DNA of 20,473 nt from JAXGQD01 sp964401615. Lineage in GTDB: Bacteria > Bacillota > Clostridia > Saccharofermentanales > Fastidiosipilaceae. Below, in pieces: positions 1 to 7,958 of the stretch. The notes under the pieces are model-generated. The model was given only the letters and a program-made list of their open reading frames with translations. It was not told the DNA's origin and did no database searches. Made by a program: the position numbers and the translations under genes. The DNA is taken from positions 1 through 20,473 of the forward strand of contig CAYNZF010000034.1 in assembly GCA_964401615.1 (NCBI GenBank), written 5' to 3'. Numbering within the stretch: position 1 is the first letter of the stretch; each line of letters begins with the position of its first letter.

Positions 1-1328
1 AGCGTGATGTACTTGCCGTTTATATCCTTGAACAGTATATAATCATTGATCTTCTCGCAGAACTTGTCATTCTTGAGACAGCCGAATTTGATGAAAGGAG
101 ATATATCATCCCAGTATTTCTCATAATTTTCCCTGTCTGTCTTGCACATGCCCGAAAGCTTCTCTGCTACCTTCTTTGTGATGTAATCAGAGATCTTCGT
201 AACAAAGCCGTCATTCTGAAGAGCGCTTCTTGAGACATTGAGCGGCAGATCAGGACAGTCGATCACACCTTTAAGCAGCATAAGGAACTCAGGAATGACC
301 TCCTTGATATTGTCGGCAATGAAGACCTGATTGTTGTACAGCTTGATGCAGCCTTCAATCGACTCATACTCCAGATTGATCTTCGGGAAGTACAGTATGC
401 CCTTTAAGTTGAACGGGTAGTCCATGTTGAGGTGTATCCAGAACAAGGGTTTTCTGAAGTCATTGAAAGCTTCTCTGTAAAAGGAGAGGTAATCTTCTTC
501 GCTGCAGTCTTTCGGCGCCTTCATCCATAGCGGGGCCACATTGTTGATGGCTTCGGGCAGACGAGCCTCAGGGCGGGACGGTTCGGTCTCGTTGAAGTCT
601 TCGCCCTTGTCGAGCGCTTCTTTGCGACGTTTTTCATAGCCTTCCAACCGTGTCTGGAAGCTTTTTTCTTCTTGCTCCAGCGCTTCTTTATCACCGACGA
701 TGTCTTCAAAGAAAATCGGATAGGGCATAAATTGGCAATATTTGTGCAAAATTTCCTGGAGCTTGGCTGCGTCGAGTGCTTTTTCAGCCTCCTGATCAAA
801 ATGAAGCGTAATGCAAGTGCCGCGAGCCGCTTTGTCCCCGGAGGTTAAGCTGAATTCCTGACCGTCATCGCTTTGCCAGCGCACGGCCTCAGCGCCTTCG
901 AGATAGGAAAGAGAGTCGATGGTCACGTGTTCCGAGACCATGAAGACTGAGTAAAAACCTAGACCGAAATGGCCGATGATACCGCTGGCGTCGCCTTTGT
1001 CTTTATACTTGTCCACAAAGTCCATCGCGCCTGAGAACGCAATTTGATTGATGTACTGCTCCACTTCAGCGGCAGTCATGCCGATCCCGTTGTCTTGGAT
1101 CTTCAAGGTTTTTTCCGCGCTGTTGAAAATCACGTCGATGCGGTAGTCCTGTTCACCGGCCGCTTTGATTTCGCCGAATTCTATCAGACGCTTGTATTTA
1201 CTGATGGCATCCGTCGCGTTGGAAATGACTTCGCGCAGGAAGATGTCCTGGTCTGAATAGAGCCATTTTCGAATGATGGGGAAAATGTTCTCCGTATTGA
1301 CTGAAATTTGTCCGCTTTTATTTTGCAT
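1..1328 (-). CDS. htpG: Molecular chaperone HtpG (Hsp90 family), 3' end outside window
   Basis: This is the N-terminal part of bacterial Hsp90, a cytoplasmic ATP-dependent chaperone. I translated it by hand because the frame runs open off the left edge: 442 codons are present of about 620-650 usual for the family, so the C-terminal dimerisation domain is missing. The Bergerat ATP-binding fold is clear: EVISNATDA (E33, N37, D40), DNGIGM (79-84), GHFGLGFYS (119-127), then the start of the middle domain (PLFWIHLNMDYPFNLKG, GILYFPKI, LPLNVSRSALQ). The ATG at 1328 is preceded by GAGGTG about 9 bases upstream. It is divergent from argG across 188 bases, where a TGnTAGAAT extended -10 lies on the minus strand at 1399-1404; no CIRCE element was seen. 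Codon choice changes sharply near 480: every arginine codon before it (11) is CGN and every one after it (4) is AGA/AGG. Confidence 0.95.
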   Translation of the reverse strand, partial: MQNKSGQISVNTENIFPIIRKWLYSDQDIFLREVISNATDAISKYKRLIEFGEIKAAGEQDYRIDVIFNSAEKTLKIQDNGIGMTAAEVEQYINQIAFSGAMDFVDKYKDKGDASGIIGHFGLGFYSVFMVSEHVTIDSLSYLEGAEAVRWQSDDGQEFSLTSGDKAARGTCITLHFDQEAEKALDAAKLQEILHKYCQFMPYPIFFEDIVGDKEALEQEEKSFQTRLEGYEKRRKEALDKGEDFNETEPSRPEARLPEAINNVAPLWMKAPKDCSEEDYLSFYREAFNDFRKPLFWIHLNMDYPFNLKGILYFPKINLEYESIEGCIKLYNNQVFIADNIKEVIPEFLMLLKGVIDCPDLPLNVSRSALQNDGFVTKISDYITKKVAEKLSGMCKTDRENYEKYWDDISPFIKFGCLKNDKFCEKINDYILFKDINGKYIT

Positions 1329-1398
1329 AATAAATGCACCTCACTTTAAATATTTTTAGCTGCGGTCGCGTACCGCGATGGCACAAATTGCCCTAAAT

Positions 1399-1404
1399 AT
1401 TCTA
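1399..1404 (-). promoter_or_regulatory. Candidate extended -10 for htpG
   Basis: On the minus strand TAGAAT is preceded by TGn, which fits an extended -10. No good -35 lies at the proper distance. It is about 70 bases upstream of the htpG ATG. Downstream of it, in the future leader, is the short inverted repeat GCGGT-N5-ACCGC (1362-1376). The assignment rests on motif shape only. Confidence 0.35.
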
Positions 1405-1516
1405 ACACATTTTAACCAATCCTTTGCTGTGCCTTTACTTGAAGGCTCCGGTTTGTTAATCTGCAGTCGAAAACACGATTGGCTTGGTATCATTACGCTT
1501 AAAGGAGCTCACGATT

Positions 1517-2731
1517 ATGGCAAAAGAACGCATTCTCCTCGCCTACTCAGGCGGTTTGGACACCTCTATCATCATTCCCTGGCTGAAAGAAAATTACGAT
1601 TGTGAAGTGATCGCCATGGCCGGCGAAGTCGGTATCGGTGTCGACGAAGCACTGCTGCGTTCCAAGGCCCTGAAATGCGGTGCAGAAAAAGTATATGTCG
1701 AAGACATCACGGATGAATTCATCATGGATTTTATTTACCCCACGCTTAAAGCCAACGCGATTTATGAAGGCAAGTACCTCCTGGGGACCTCTTTTGCCAG
1801 ACCTGTGATCGCCAAACGCATGGTCGAAATCGCGCGTAAAGAAAGCTGTACCGCTATCGCGCACGGGGCTACGGGCAAAGGTAATGACCAGGTCCGTTTT
1901 GAGCTGACCATCAAAGCCCTGGCTCCTGACTTGAAAATCATCGCACCCTGGCGGATCTGGGACATCAAGTCCCGCGACGAAGAAATTGACTATGCCGAAG
2001 CGCGCGGGATTCCCGTGCCTGTCACCAAAGCAGACAATTATTCGATGGATCAAAACATCTGGCATCTCAGCCATGAGGGCATGGATTTGGAATTTCCGGA
2101 AAACGAGCCGCAATATGAAAAATTGCTGCAGCTCATGGTTTCGCCTGAAAAAGCCCCTGATGCCCCGGCTTACGTGACCTTGAAATTCGAGCAGGGCGTT
2201 CCGGTCGAAGCGGACGGTGTAACGGGCCCCCGTGCCATGTTGGAATACCTCAATAAAGTGGCCGGAGCCAACGGTGTGGGCATCGCCGACATGGTTGAAA
2301 ATCGCCTGGTCGGCATGAAATCGCGCGGTGTCTATGAAACACCGGGTGGTACGGTCATGTATGCAGCCCATCGCGAACTCGAGCTGCTCTGTCTGGATCG
2401 TGACACTTTGCACTATAAAGATGTTGTCGCACAGCGCTTTGCTGAGCTCGTCTACAACGGCCAGTGGTTCCATCCGCTCCGCGAGGCCCTGTCTGCTTTT
2501 GTCGACGAAACACAAAAAACCGTCAGCGGTACGGTGAAGCTCAAACTGTACAAAGGCAATGTTTTGCCGGCGGGCAGCAGTTCACCTTATTCACTTTACA
2601 GTGAAGAACTGTCCACATTCGGCGAAGATGAAGTCTACAACCAAGCCGATGCCGGCGGGTTCATCAACTGCTTTGGTCTGCCGCTAAAGGTTGTAGCGGA
2701 AATGAAAAAACGCAACGGGCTGCTCGACTAA
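1517..2731 (+). CDS. argG: Argininosuccinate synthase
   Basis: Argininosuccinate synthase joins citrulline and aspartate with ATP, the seventh step of arginine synthesis, in the cytoplasm. The 404-residue product matches the usual length of about 400. The N-terminal PP-loop AYSGGLDTS (residues 9-17) binds ATP. HGATGKGNDQVRFE and the SMDQNIWHLSHEG block belong to the citrulline/aspartate-binding core, and ENRLVGMKSRGVYETPGG and FSLY-type C-terminal blocks are also present. I chose ATG 1517 rather than an in-frame start at 1484 because AAAGGAG (1501-1507) sits at ideal spacing and the family begins just before the PP-loop. argH follows after 24 bases, so the two form an operon. No clear ArgR box was seen, although the promoter region was only inspected by eye. 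Confidence 0.97.
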   Translation: MAKERILLAYSGGLDTSIIIPWLKENYDCEVIAMAGEVGIGVDEALLRSKALKCGAEKVYVEDITDEFIMDFIYPTLKANAIYEGKYLLGTSFARPVIAKRMVEIARKESCTAIAHGATGKGNDQVRFELTIKALAPDLKIIAPWRIWDIKSRDEEIDYAEARGIPVPVTKADNYSMDQNIWHLSHEGMDLEFPENEPQYEKLLQLMVSPEKAPDAPAYVTLKFEQGVPVEADGVTGPRAMLEYLNKVAGANGVGIADMVENRLVGMKSRGVYETPGGTVMYAAHRELELLCLDRDTLHYKDVVAQRFAELVYNGQWFHPLREALSAFVDETQKTVSGTVKLKLYKGNVLPAGSSSPYSLYSEELSTFGEDEVYNQADAGGFINCFGLPLKVVAEMKKRNGLLD

Positions 2732-2755
2732 GCAGCCATAAGTGAGGTGTGAAAA

Positions 2756-4144
2756 TTGGGATCAGATAAATTATGGGCCGGCCGTTTTACGAAAGACACC
2801 GCTGCCGCAGTGCACGCTTTCAACCGTTCAATCGATTTTGATTTTCGCCTTTACAAGCAAGATATTCGCGGCAGTATAGCGCATGCCCAAATGTTGGAGC
2901 ATGTGGGTATCCTCACCCGCGCGGAATTGGAGGACATTACCAGCGGTCTGGACTCAATTCAGGCAGAGATCGAATCCGGCGCGCTGCCCTTTGATCCCGC
3001 AGCCGAAGACATTCACATGTTCATTGAAAGCGAATTGACCCGGCGGATCGGTGAGGCAGGAAAAAAGCTCCACACCGGGCGTTCGCGTAACGACCAGGTC
3101 GCCTTGGACATCCGGCTCTACTTGCGTGATGATGTCTTGCTGATAAAAGAGCAGATCGTGTCGTTCGTGCACTGCCTTATGGATCTGGCCACCGCGCATA
3201 CCGAGACGGTGCTGCCCGGTTATACCCATTTACAGCGGGCTCAGCCTGTCACTCTCGCCCATCACTTGATGGCTTATGTGCAGATGAGCCTGCGCGATCT
3301 GGCTCGCTTAAATGATGCCCTGGAGCGTATGAATGAGTCCCCGTTGGGGGCCGCCGCCTTAGCCGGTTCAGGCTTTCCCCTGGACCGGGCCTTTGTCGCT
3401 GAAAAATTGGGTTTTGCCCGTATTGCAGACAACAGCATGGACGCGGTTTCCGACCGCGATTTTGCCATTGAAATCGTGGCCGCGCTGGCCCTGTTTATGG
3501 TGCATCTCTCCCGTTTGTCAGAAGAATTGATTATCTGGAACAGCCGTGAGTTTGCTTTCATCGAACTGGATGACGCCTACGCGACGGGTTCGAGCATCAT
3601 GCCGCAGAAAAAAAATCCGGACGTGGCCGAACTGGCACGCGGGAAATCAGCGCGTATGATCGGTCAGCTGACCACGCTCCTTACACTGATGAAGGGTCTG
3701 CCGCTGGCCTACAATAAAGATATGCAGGAAGATAAAGAAGCGATTTTTTCTGCCCTGGATACGGTCAAATTGACACTCCCACCCTTTACCGGCATGCTGC
3801 GCACTCTCACATTCAATCTTGGTAAAATGAAGGAGGCTGCGGCCGGAGGCTTCACAAATGCCACGGAGGTGGCCGACTACCTGGTCGGAAAAAACTTGCC
3901 TTTCCGTGAGGCGCATCATGTTTCAGGCCGTTTGGTACAACATTGCTTGTCTGTCGGTTGTGCTTTGAATGATCTCAGCCTGGACACTTATAAACAATTC
4001 TCACCTTTTTTCGAAGAGGACATTTTCACGGCCATCGATCTGAACGTAGCCGTTGCCAAGCGCAAATTACCCGGTGGTCCGGCTCCGGAAACCGAACGGG
4101 CGGCCATTGAACGCGCGCGCGAAAAACTTATCGAACTGGCATAA
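2756..4144 (+). CDS. argH: Argininosuccinate lyase
   Basis: This enzyme cleaves argininosuccinate to arginine and fumarate, the last step of the pathway. At 462 residues it has the normal length for the fumarase/aspartase superfamily. The signature GSSIMPQKKNP is at residues 278-288; the mobile loop with the catalytic serine of the family lies here. HTGRSRNDQ and the LPGYTHLQRAQPVT block, carrying the catalytic histidine region, precede it. The start is a TTG at 2756: GAGGTG (2744-2749) is 6 bases upstream, and an in-frame TGA at 2750-2752 rules out any earlier start. The rare initiator may lower its translation relative to argG. It converges with the glycosyltransferase at 4231, and no obvious terminator lies in the 86 bases between them. 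Confidence 0.97.
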   Translation: MGSDKLWAGRFTKDTAAAVHAFNRSIDFDFRLYKQDIRGSIAHAQMLEHVGILTRAELEDITSGLDSIQAEIESGALPFDPAAEDIHMFIESELTRRIGEAGKKLHTGRSRNDQVALDIRLYLRDDVLLIKEQIVSFVHCLMDLATAHTETVLPGYTHLQRAQPVTLAHHLMAYVQMSLRDLARLNDALERMNESPLGAAALAGSGFPLDRAFVAEKLGFARIADNSMDAVSDRDFAIEIVAALALFMVHLSRLSEELIIWNSREFAFIELDDAYATGSSIMPQKKNPDVAELARGKSARMIGQLTTLLTLMKGLPLAYNKDMQEDKEAIFSALDTVKLTLPPFTGMLRTLTFNLGKMKEAAAGGFTNATEVADYLVGKNLPFREAHHVSGRLVQHCLSVGCALNDLSLDTYKQFSPFFEEDIFTAIDLNVAVAKRKLPGGPAPETERAAIERAREKLIELA

Positions 4145-4230
4145 CTCACCTGCCCTCACATGTATTCGTATCGATGAGATCAGATCCGTCTGAAAAGTGT
4201 CGCATAGAGCGGCGCCTGGATGATTGTTTT

Positions 4231-5475
4231 CTATGCTTTGTTGAAGAGGTGGTGTTTTTCGGATCTCATTTTTTTGTAATTTTCAATGACCGAAAAATAA
4301 CGTTCATAGGCTTTACCAACGGCGTCATCCCAGGAAATATAGAGTTCATCCTGAGCATATCGACCCATTTTTTCAGCCAGACTGCGATCCTTGATCACCG
4401 TAGCGGCAGCCTTGGCCAGTGATTCAGCATTCTCCTCGACCAACAAACCCTGACGACCGTCGGTGACGCCTTCTGCGGATGAGCTGCCCCGGATCAGGAG
4501 GCTGGGCAGTGCGCAAGCCGCGGCTTCCAAAACCACGATCGGCATGTTGTCAAAGACAGACGGAAGCAAAAACAGATCCGCCACTGAGTAATAGGAACGC
4601 AAGATCTCGCGATCATGGATCGCGCCGGTAAAAATGCAATCCGCCGTCAAGTCGAGCTTTTCGGCGTATTGTTTGATTTCTTCAAAATCGCCGCCGTCAC
4701 CTACAAATATCATTTTGAAGGCAAGCCCCTGATCCTTGACCCGTTTCAGCCCGTCCAAAGTAAAACGGATACCTTTGTACCACATCATGCGGCCTACAAA
4801 AAGGAACACGGGCATGTCATTCTGTAGAACATGTTTTTGCCGGATAGACTGTATTGCTTCGGGGTCGGCCTTCTGACGAGGGAAATCCACACCGTTGCGC
4901 ATGAGGCGAAACTCACCTCGGTAGCCAAGACTTCTAAGATTGTCACCACTGCCGTGGCTGACCACCCAGATTTCATCGCAAGTATTGATATTCTGGACAA
5001 GCAGCTTGATGGCCGCTGACTGGATGAAGTCCGATTTAAGGGCAAGCGCGATGTCATAATCGAATTTGGAATGGTAAGTCAAAATAATGGGGGCTTTTAT
5101 CCTGGCCCTCAGTTGGCGCGCGAGTAATGTTGAAGAAATAGNNNNNNNNNNCAGCGTCCTTGCAAGCAGCGTCGATGCGACGGGGCAATGGCTGTGTATG
5201 ATGTCCGGCTGGAAATCCTTTAAATCCTTGATCGTAGAAGGATTGATGGGAAGGCCGGCTCTATACCCGACGTTTTTACTCAAGTCAATACTCGGATAGC
5301 GAATGACCGGGAAACTGTAATCGTCCTCTGCACCCGGAAAGCTCGGTGTGGCCACGATTGCCCTGCCATACTTTTTTTGAATTACGTTGGCGTAATTGAG
5401 AATCGTGTTCGCAACACCATCCAAAACGGGGGGGAAAGAATCATTTAAGAGGCAAACGTTTAATTTCTTATCCAT
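4231..5475 (-). CDS. GT4 family glycosyltransferase, interrupted by a 10-N assembly gap
   Basis: This is a cytoplasmic or membrane-associated GT-B enzyme resembling the family 4 glycosyltransferases that build glycolipids or cell-envelope glycans; the acceptor cannot be read from sequence. The N-terminal Rossmann half opens with LNDSFPPVLDGVANT and contains DIIHSHCP. The C-terminal half has FVGRMMWYKG, FVGDGGDFEEIK and the nucleotide-sugar region VFDNMPIVVLEAAACALP, a variant of the family EX7E motif with D in the first position. AGGGGAG precedes ATG 5475. Ten N at 5142-5151 split the gene; the frame happens to stay open across them. The peptide STLLAR occurs on both sides of the gap with different synonymous codons, where relatives normally have it once, so the reported protein is probably not the true one. 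It lies 85 bases downstream of the BlaI-like gene on the same strand and may be co-transcribed with it. Confidence 0.85.
   Translation of the reverse strand: MDKKLNVCLLNDSFPPVLDGVANTILNYANVIQKKYGRAIVATPSFPGAEDDYSFPVIRYPSIDLSKNVGYRAGLPINPSTIKDLKDFQPDIIHSHCPVASTLLARTLXXXXISSTLLARQLRARIKAPIILTYHSKFDYDIALALKSDFIQSAAIKLLVQNINTCDEIWVVSHGSGDNLRSLGYRGEFRLMRNGVDFPRQKADPEAIQSIRQKHVLQNDMPVFLFVGRMMWYKGIRFTLDGLKRVKDQGLAFKMIFVGDGGDFEEIKQYAEKLDLTADCIFTGAIHDREILRSYYSVADLFLLPSVFDNMPIVVLEAAACALPSLLIRGSSSAEGVTDGRQGLLVEENAESLAKAAATVIKDRSLAEKMGRYAQDELYISWDDAVGKAYERYFSVIENYKKMRSEKHHLFNKA
5142..5151. other. Assembly gap (10 N)
   Basis: Ten consecutive N lie inside the glycosyltransferase gene. A round number of N is typical of a scaffolding join, so the true distance is unknown and may even be negative. 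Homologous peptide blocks flank the gap on both sides. Confidence 0.99.
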
Positions 5476-5530
5476 CTTGTCGCTCCCCTTTCACCTCTGC
5501 TTAAATCATTACTGCTCAAAGAACATACTC

Positions 5531-5545
5531 GATAAATGTTTTATC
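5531..5545. repeat. Short palindrome GATAAA-TGT-TTTATC
   Basis: A perfect 6-bp inverted repeat with a 3-base centre lies between the BlaI-like gene and the glycosyltransferase gene, 56 bases upstream of the latter's ATG. It could be an operator or a weak hairpin. It does not match the BlaI/CopY consensus TACAnnTGTA. Confidence 0.4.
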
Positions 5546-5560
5546 ATTCGATTTTCCAGC

Positions 5561-6145
5561 TCATTTTTTCTTCGGTTTTTTACCATTCTTCTTCTCTTTG
5601 ACCTTATCGCTTTTCTCTTTTTCTTTATCTTTACTCTTCGCTTTCGACTTGAGCGCGTTTTTGATTTTCGAGTTCTTTTCAGCAACATACTCCAGCTTAC
5701 GCTGGGCCAGCGGCTCTTCAGGCTCGTGCGCTTGAGAGACCGCCACCCTTTGTTCCGTTTCTTCTTTCGCCGGCTTAAAGCGTGCCCGCAATTTTTTCTC
5801 CTCAGCGACGGTTAGTTTTGCCCCCTCTACGATAATTTTAGCCAGGGCATAATAGTCACCGGCCAACGTTTCTTTCACAAAATTATCGAGCCGATCCTGG
5901 AGAGCGGTTTTTCGGTTTACCATGGGAACGTACAAGTATGCTTTGTTGCTGCGTTCGGTGCCGATGAAGGCTTTCGCCTCCAGACGTGAGGCCAGCGTTA
6001 AAACGGTGGTGCGGCTCCACTCTGTTTTGTCTTTCAAACAAGCCACCATATCCGCCATGTACATTGGGCCGTTAGCCCACAGGCACTCCATGATTTGCCA
6101 TTCAGCCGCTGAAATTTGTGCCAAGGTTCCATCACCACTTTTCAT
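5561..6145 (-). CDS. BlaI/MecI/CopY-type repressor with long lysine-rich C-terminal tail
   Basis: Residues about 8-120 match the penicillinase-repressor family: ISAAEWQIMECLWANGP, a winged helix-turn-helix including EWSRTTVLTLASRLEAK (42-58) and the wing TERSNKAYLYVP, followed by a helical dimerisation segment. Typical BlaI proteins are about 120-130 residues; this one is 194. The extra part (about 121-194) ends in a very lysine-rich, low-complexity stretch from residue 158 that looks disordered and strongly basic. No BlaR1/MecR1 sensor protease or beta-lactamase lies nearby, so the signal is unknown. The glycosyltransferase lies downstream on the same strand and is the most likely co-regulated gene. 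An inverted repeat at 6179-6207 upstream may be its own operator. The start at 6145 has only a weak GGGGTAAAG-like site. Confidence 0.85.
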   Translation of the reverse strand: MKSGDGTLAQISAAEWQIMECLWANGPMYMADMVACLKDKTEWSRTTVLTLASRLEAKAFIGTERSNKAYLYVPMVNRKTALQDRLDNFVKETLAGDYYALAKIIVEGAKLTVAEEKKLRARFKPAKEETEQRVAVSQAHEPEEPLAQRKLEYVAEKNSKIKNALKSKAKSKDKEKEKSDKVKEKKNGKKPKKK

Positions 6146-6178
6146 GTTCTTTACCCCGCATTCGTTTATAAAGCCATC

Positions 6179-6207
6179 TTAACACAGAAATTTCTCATCA
6201 GTGTTAA
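6179..6207. promoter_or_regulatory. Inverted repeat upstream of the BlaI-like gene, candidate operator
   Basis: TTAACAC (6179-6185) and GTGTTAA (6201-6207) form a perfect 7-bp inverted repeat with a 15-base centre, which itself contains the palindrome AGAAATTTCT. It lies 33-62 bases upstream of the repressor ATG, where an autoregulatory operator would be expected. The half-sites contain ACAC/GTGT but not the textbook TACAnnTGTA. The function is inferred from position. Confidence 0.4.
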
Positions 6208-6284
6208 ATGAAAAAAATTGAGCATGACGTCTTTACTTTACACATTTCACCCTTATCAAATGCTCTCAAATCAATTAATTTTCT

Positions 6285-7646
6285 TTAGTTTCTCATACTA
6301 TGGATGGGTGCGGGGATTCTGCCGCCTCGGGAGACAAAGGTTTCCGGGCTCGACGGATTGACCGACATAATCGGTGCTTCACCCCAGAGACCGCCATAGG
6401 AGACTTTGTCACCGACCGATTTTCCGGGCACCGGAATGATCCTCACGGCGGTCGTCTTATTATTGAATGTACCGATAGCCATTTCATCAGCGATGATCCC
6501 TGAAATGATGGAGGCAGGAGTATCGCCCGGTATAGCGGCCATGTCGATACCAACTGAACAAACACAAGTCATCGCTTCCAGTTTTTCCAAGCTAAGCGAA
6601 CCTGACTCAACGGCAGCAATCATCCCCTCATCTTCCGATACAGGAATAAAGGCACCCGACAAACCGCCGACGAATGAAGAAGCCATCGTACCACCCTTCT
6701 TGACTGCATCATTGAGCATCGCGAGAGCCGCTGTAGTGCCCCAGGCACCGCAATTTTCCAGACCCATGGCCTCTAATATGCGTGCAATCGAGTCCCCCAC
6801 TGCCGGTGTAGGCGCAAGCGAAAGATCGATGATGCCAAAATCAACACCCAAACGATCAGCTGCCTCCTGAGCCACCAGCTGACCCACGCGGGTAATTTTA
6901 AAGGCTGTGCGCTTGATGGTTTCCGCGATTTCACCCAAATCAGCCTTGGAATCAAGTTTCTTTAAAGCGCTCAAGACCACTCCCGGACCGCTCACACCAA
7001 CGTTGATCACCGCTTCAGGTTCACCCACCCCTGTAAACGACCCCGCCATGAACGGGTTGTCCTCCGGCGCATTAGCGAAAACCACAAATTTACAGCAGGC
7101 ATACGCCTGGGTATCCGCAGTCAATCGCGCCATTTCCTTGATCAGCGGCCCTAAATCCCGCACAGCGTCCATGTTGATGCCTGAGCGGGTCGTAGCAACA
7201 TTCAGAGATGCGCATACCCTTTCAGTTTCTGCCAAAGCCCTGGGTAAGCTCCGCATCAGCTTGCGATCACTTTCAGTAAAACCTTTATGCACCAACGCTG
7301 AAAAGCCACCAATAAAGTTGACCCCACAGCTTTCCGCAGCCTTATCCAGGGTTTTGGCAAAATCCACATAATCTTCACTGCGGGAGGCCGCCGCGACCAA
7401 TGCAATCGGTGTGACCGAGATACGCGTGTTGACGATCGGCACCCCGTACTCCGCGGTGATTGCCTGTGAAGTCGTCAGCAAATGCTCCGCCCTGCGACAA
7501 ATTTTGTCATAAATCCGCCGGCAGGCATCCCGGGCATTTTCGGCTGCGCAATCCAGGAGGTTGATGCCCATCGTTATCGTGCGCACATCCAAGTGCTCAC
7601 GTTCCAGCATGCGCTGCGTTTCGAGTATTTCCAATCGTTCAAACAT
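6285..7646 (-). CDS. UPF0210 (DUF711, PFL family) protein
   Basis: The 453-residue product matches the conserved UPF0210/DUF711 family (often annotated 'PFL family protein') over its full length. Recognisable blocks are LDVRTITMGINLLDC near the N terminus, GVPIVNTRISVTPIALVA, NFIGGFSALVHKG, PLIKEMA, a GVGEPEAVINVGVSGPGVV block and the C-terminal TTAVRIIPVPGKSVGD. The biochemical role of the family is not established. It starts 12 bases downstream of the UPF0237 ACT-domain gene with GGGAGA ahead of the ATG at 7646. The UPF0237-UPF0210 gene pair is widely conserved in Firmicutes, which suggests that the ACT protein senses a small molecule for this partner. No transmembrane segment or signal peptide was seen, so it should be cytoplasmic. 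Confidence 0.93.
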   Translation of the reverse strand: MFERLEILETQRMLEREHLDVRTITMGINLLDCAAENARDACRRIYDKICRRAEHLLTTSQAITAEYGVPIVNTRISVTPIALVAAASRSEDYVDFAKTLDKAAESCGVNFIGGFSALVHKGFTESDRKLMRSLPRALAETERVCASLNVATTRSGINMDAVRDLGPLIKEMARLTADTQAYACCKFVVFANAPEDNPFMAGSFTGVGEPEAVINVGVSGPGVVLSALKKLDSKADLGEIAETIKRTAFKITRVGQLVAQEAADRLGVDFGIIDLSLAPTPAVGDSIARILEAMGLENCGAWGTTAALAMLNDAVKKGGTMASSFVGGLSGAFIPVSEDEGMIAAVESGSLSLEKLEAMTCVCSVGIDMAAIPGDTPASIISGIIADEMAIGTFNNKTTAVRIIPVPGKSVGDKVSYGGLWGEAPIMSVNPSSPETFVSRGGRIPAPIHSMRN

Positions 7647-7658
7647 TTTCGTCTCCCG

Positions 7659-7943
7659 TCAAATCCGATGCATGCTGTTAAAAATCGCGCTGTGTTGAAT
7701 GCTGATGCTCAATCCAAGTTCAACACCCAAAGCATCCAGGTCTGTTCTCAATTCGGCAAAAGAACGAGTCATCCCGCTAAGATCAACCATCATGATCATG
7801 TTAAATATATTTTTAAGTATGGTTTGAGAAATATCCTCGATATTGACCTGATAATCCGCCAGGAGCGCGGTGACTGCGGCGATGATACCCACCCGGTCCT
7901 TTCCGACTACGGTCAAGACCGCTTTTTCGTTATTCTCGTGCAT
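7659..7943 (-). CDS. ACT domain-containing UPF0237 protein
   Basis: This is a 94-residue stand-alone ACT domain. The pattern VLTVVGKDRVGIIAAVTALLA followed by VNIEDISQTI is the beta-alpha-beta core with the glycine that usually marks the ligand site at the dimer interface, as in GcvR-like and amino-acid-binding ACT proteins. It probably binds an amino acid or related metabolite; the ligand is not predictable here. AGGGAGG stands before ATG 7943, 15 bases after the cyclo-ligase stop and 12 bases before the UPF0210 start, so the three genes form one transcript. The C-terminal part (IQHSAIFNSMHRI) matches the family ending. Confidence 0.92.
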   Translation of the reverse strand: MHENNEKAVLTVVGKDRVGIIAAVTALLADYQVNIEDISQTILKNIFNMIMMVDLSGMTRSFAELRTDLDALGVELGLSISIQHSAIFNSMHRI

Positions 7944-7958
7944 CTGCTTGCCCTCCCT

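Noticed and set aside
1590..1640. ArgG segment VGIGVDEA in place of the common GQG-type motif as a sign of altered function
   Set aside because: The position varies in genuine ArgG proteins (for instance VGEGKD in Bacillus, from memory), and all other motifs are intact.
1547..2515. Long minus-strand open frame of 322 codons opposite argG
   Set aside because: It is a mirror of the strongly conserved argG coding sequence, has no ribosome binding site and no recognisable domain.
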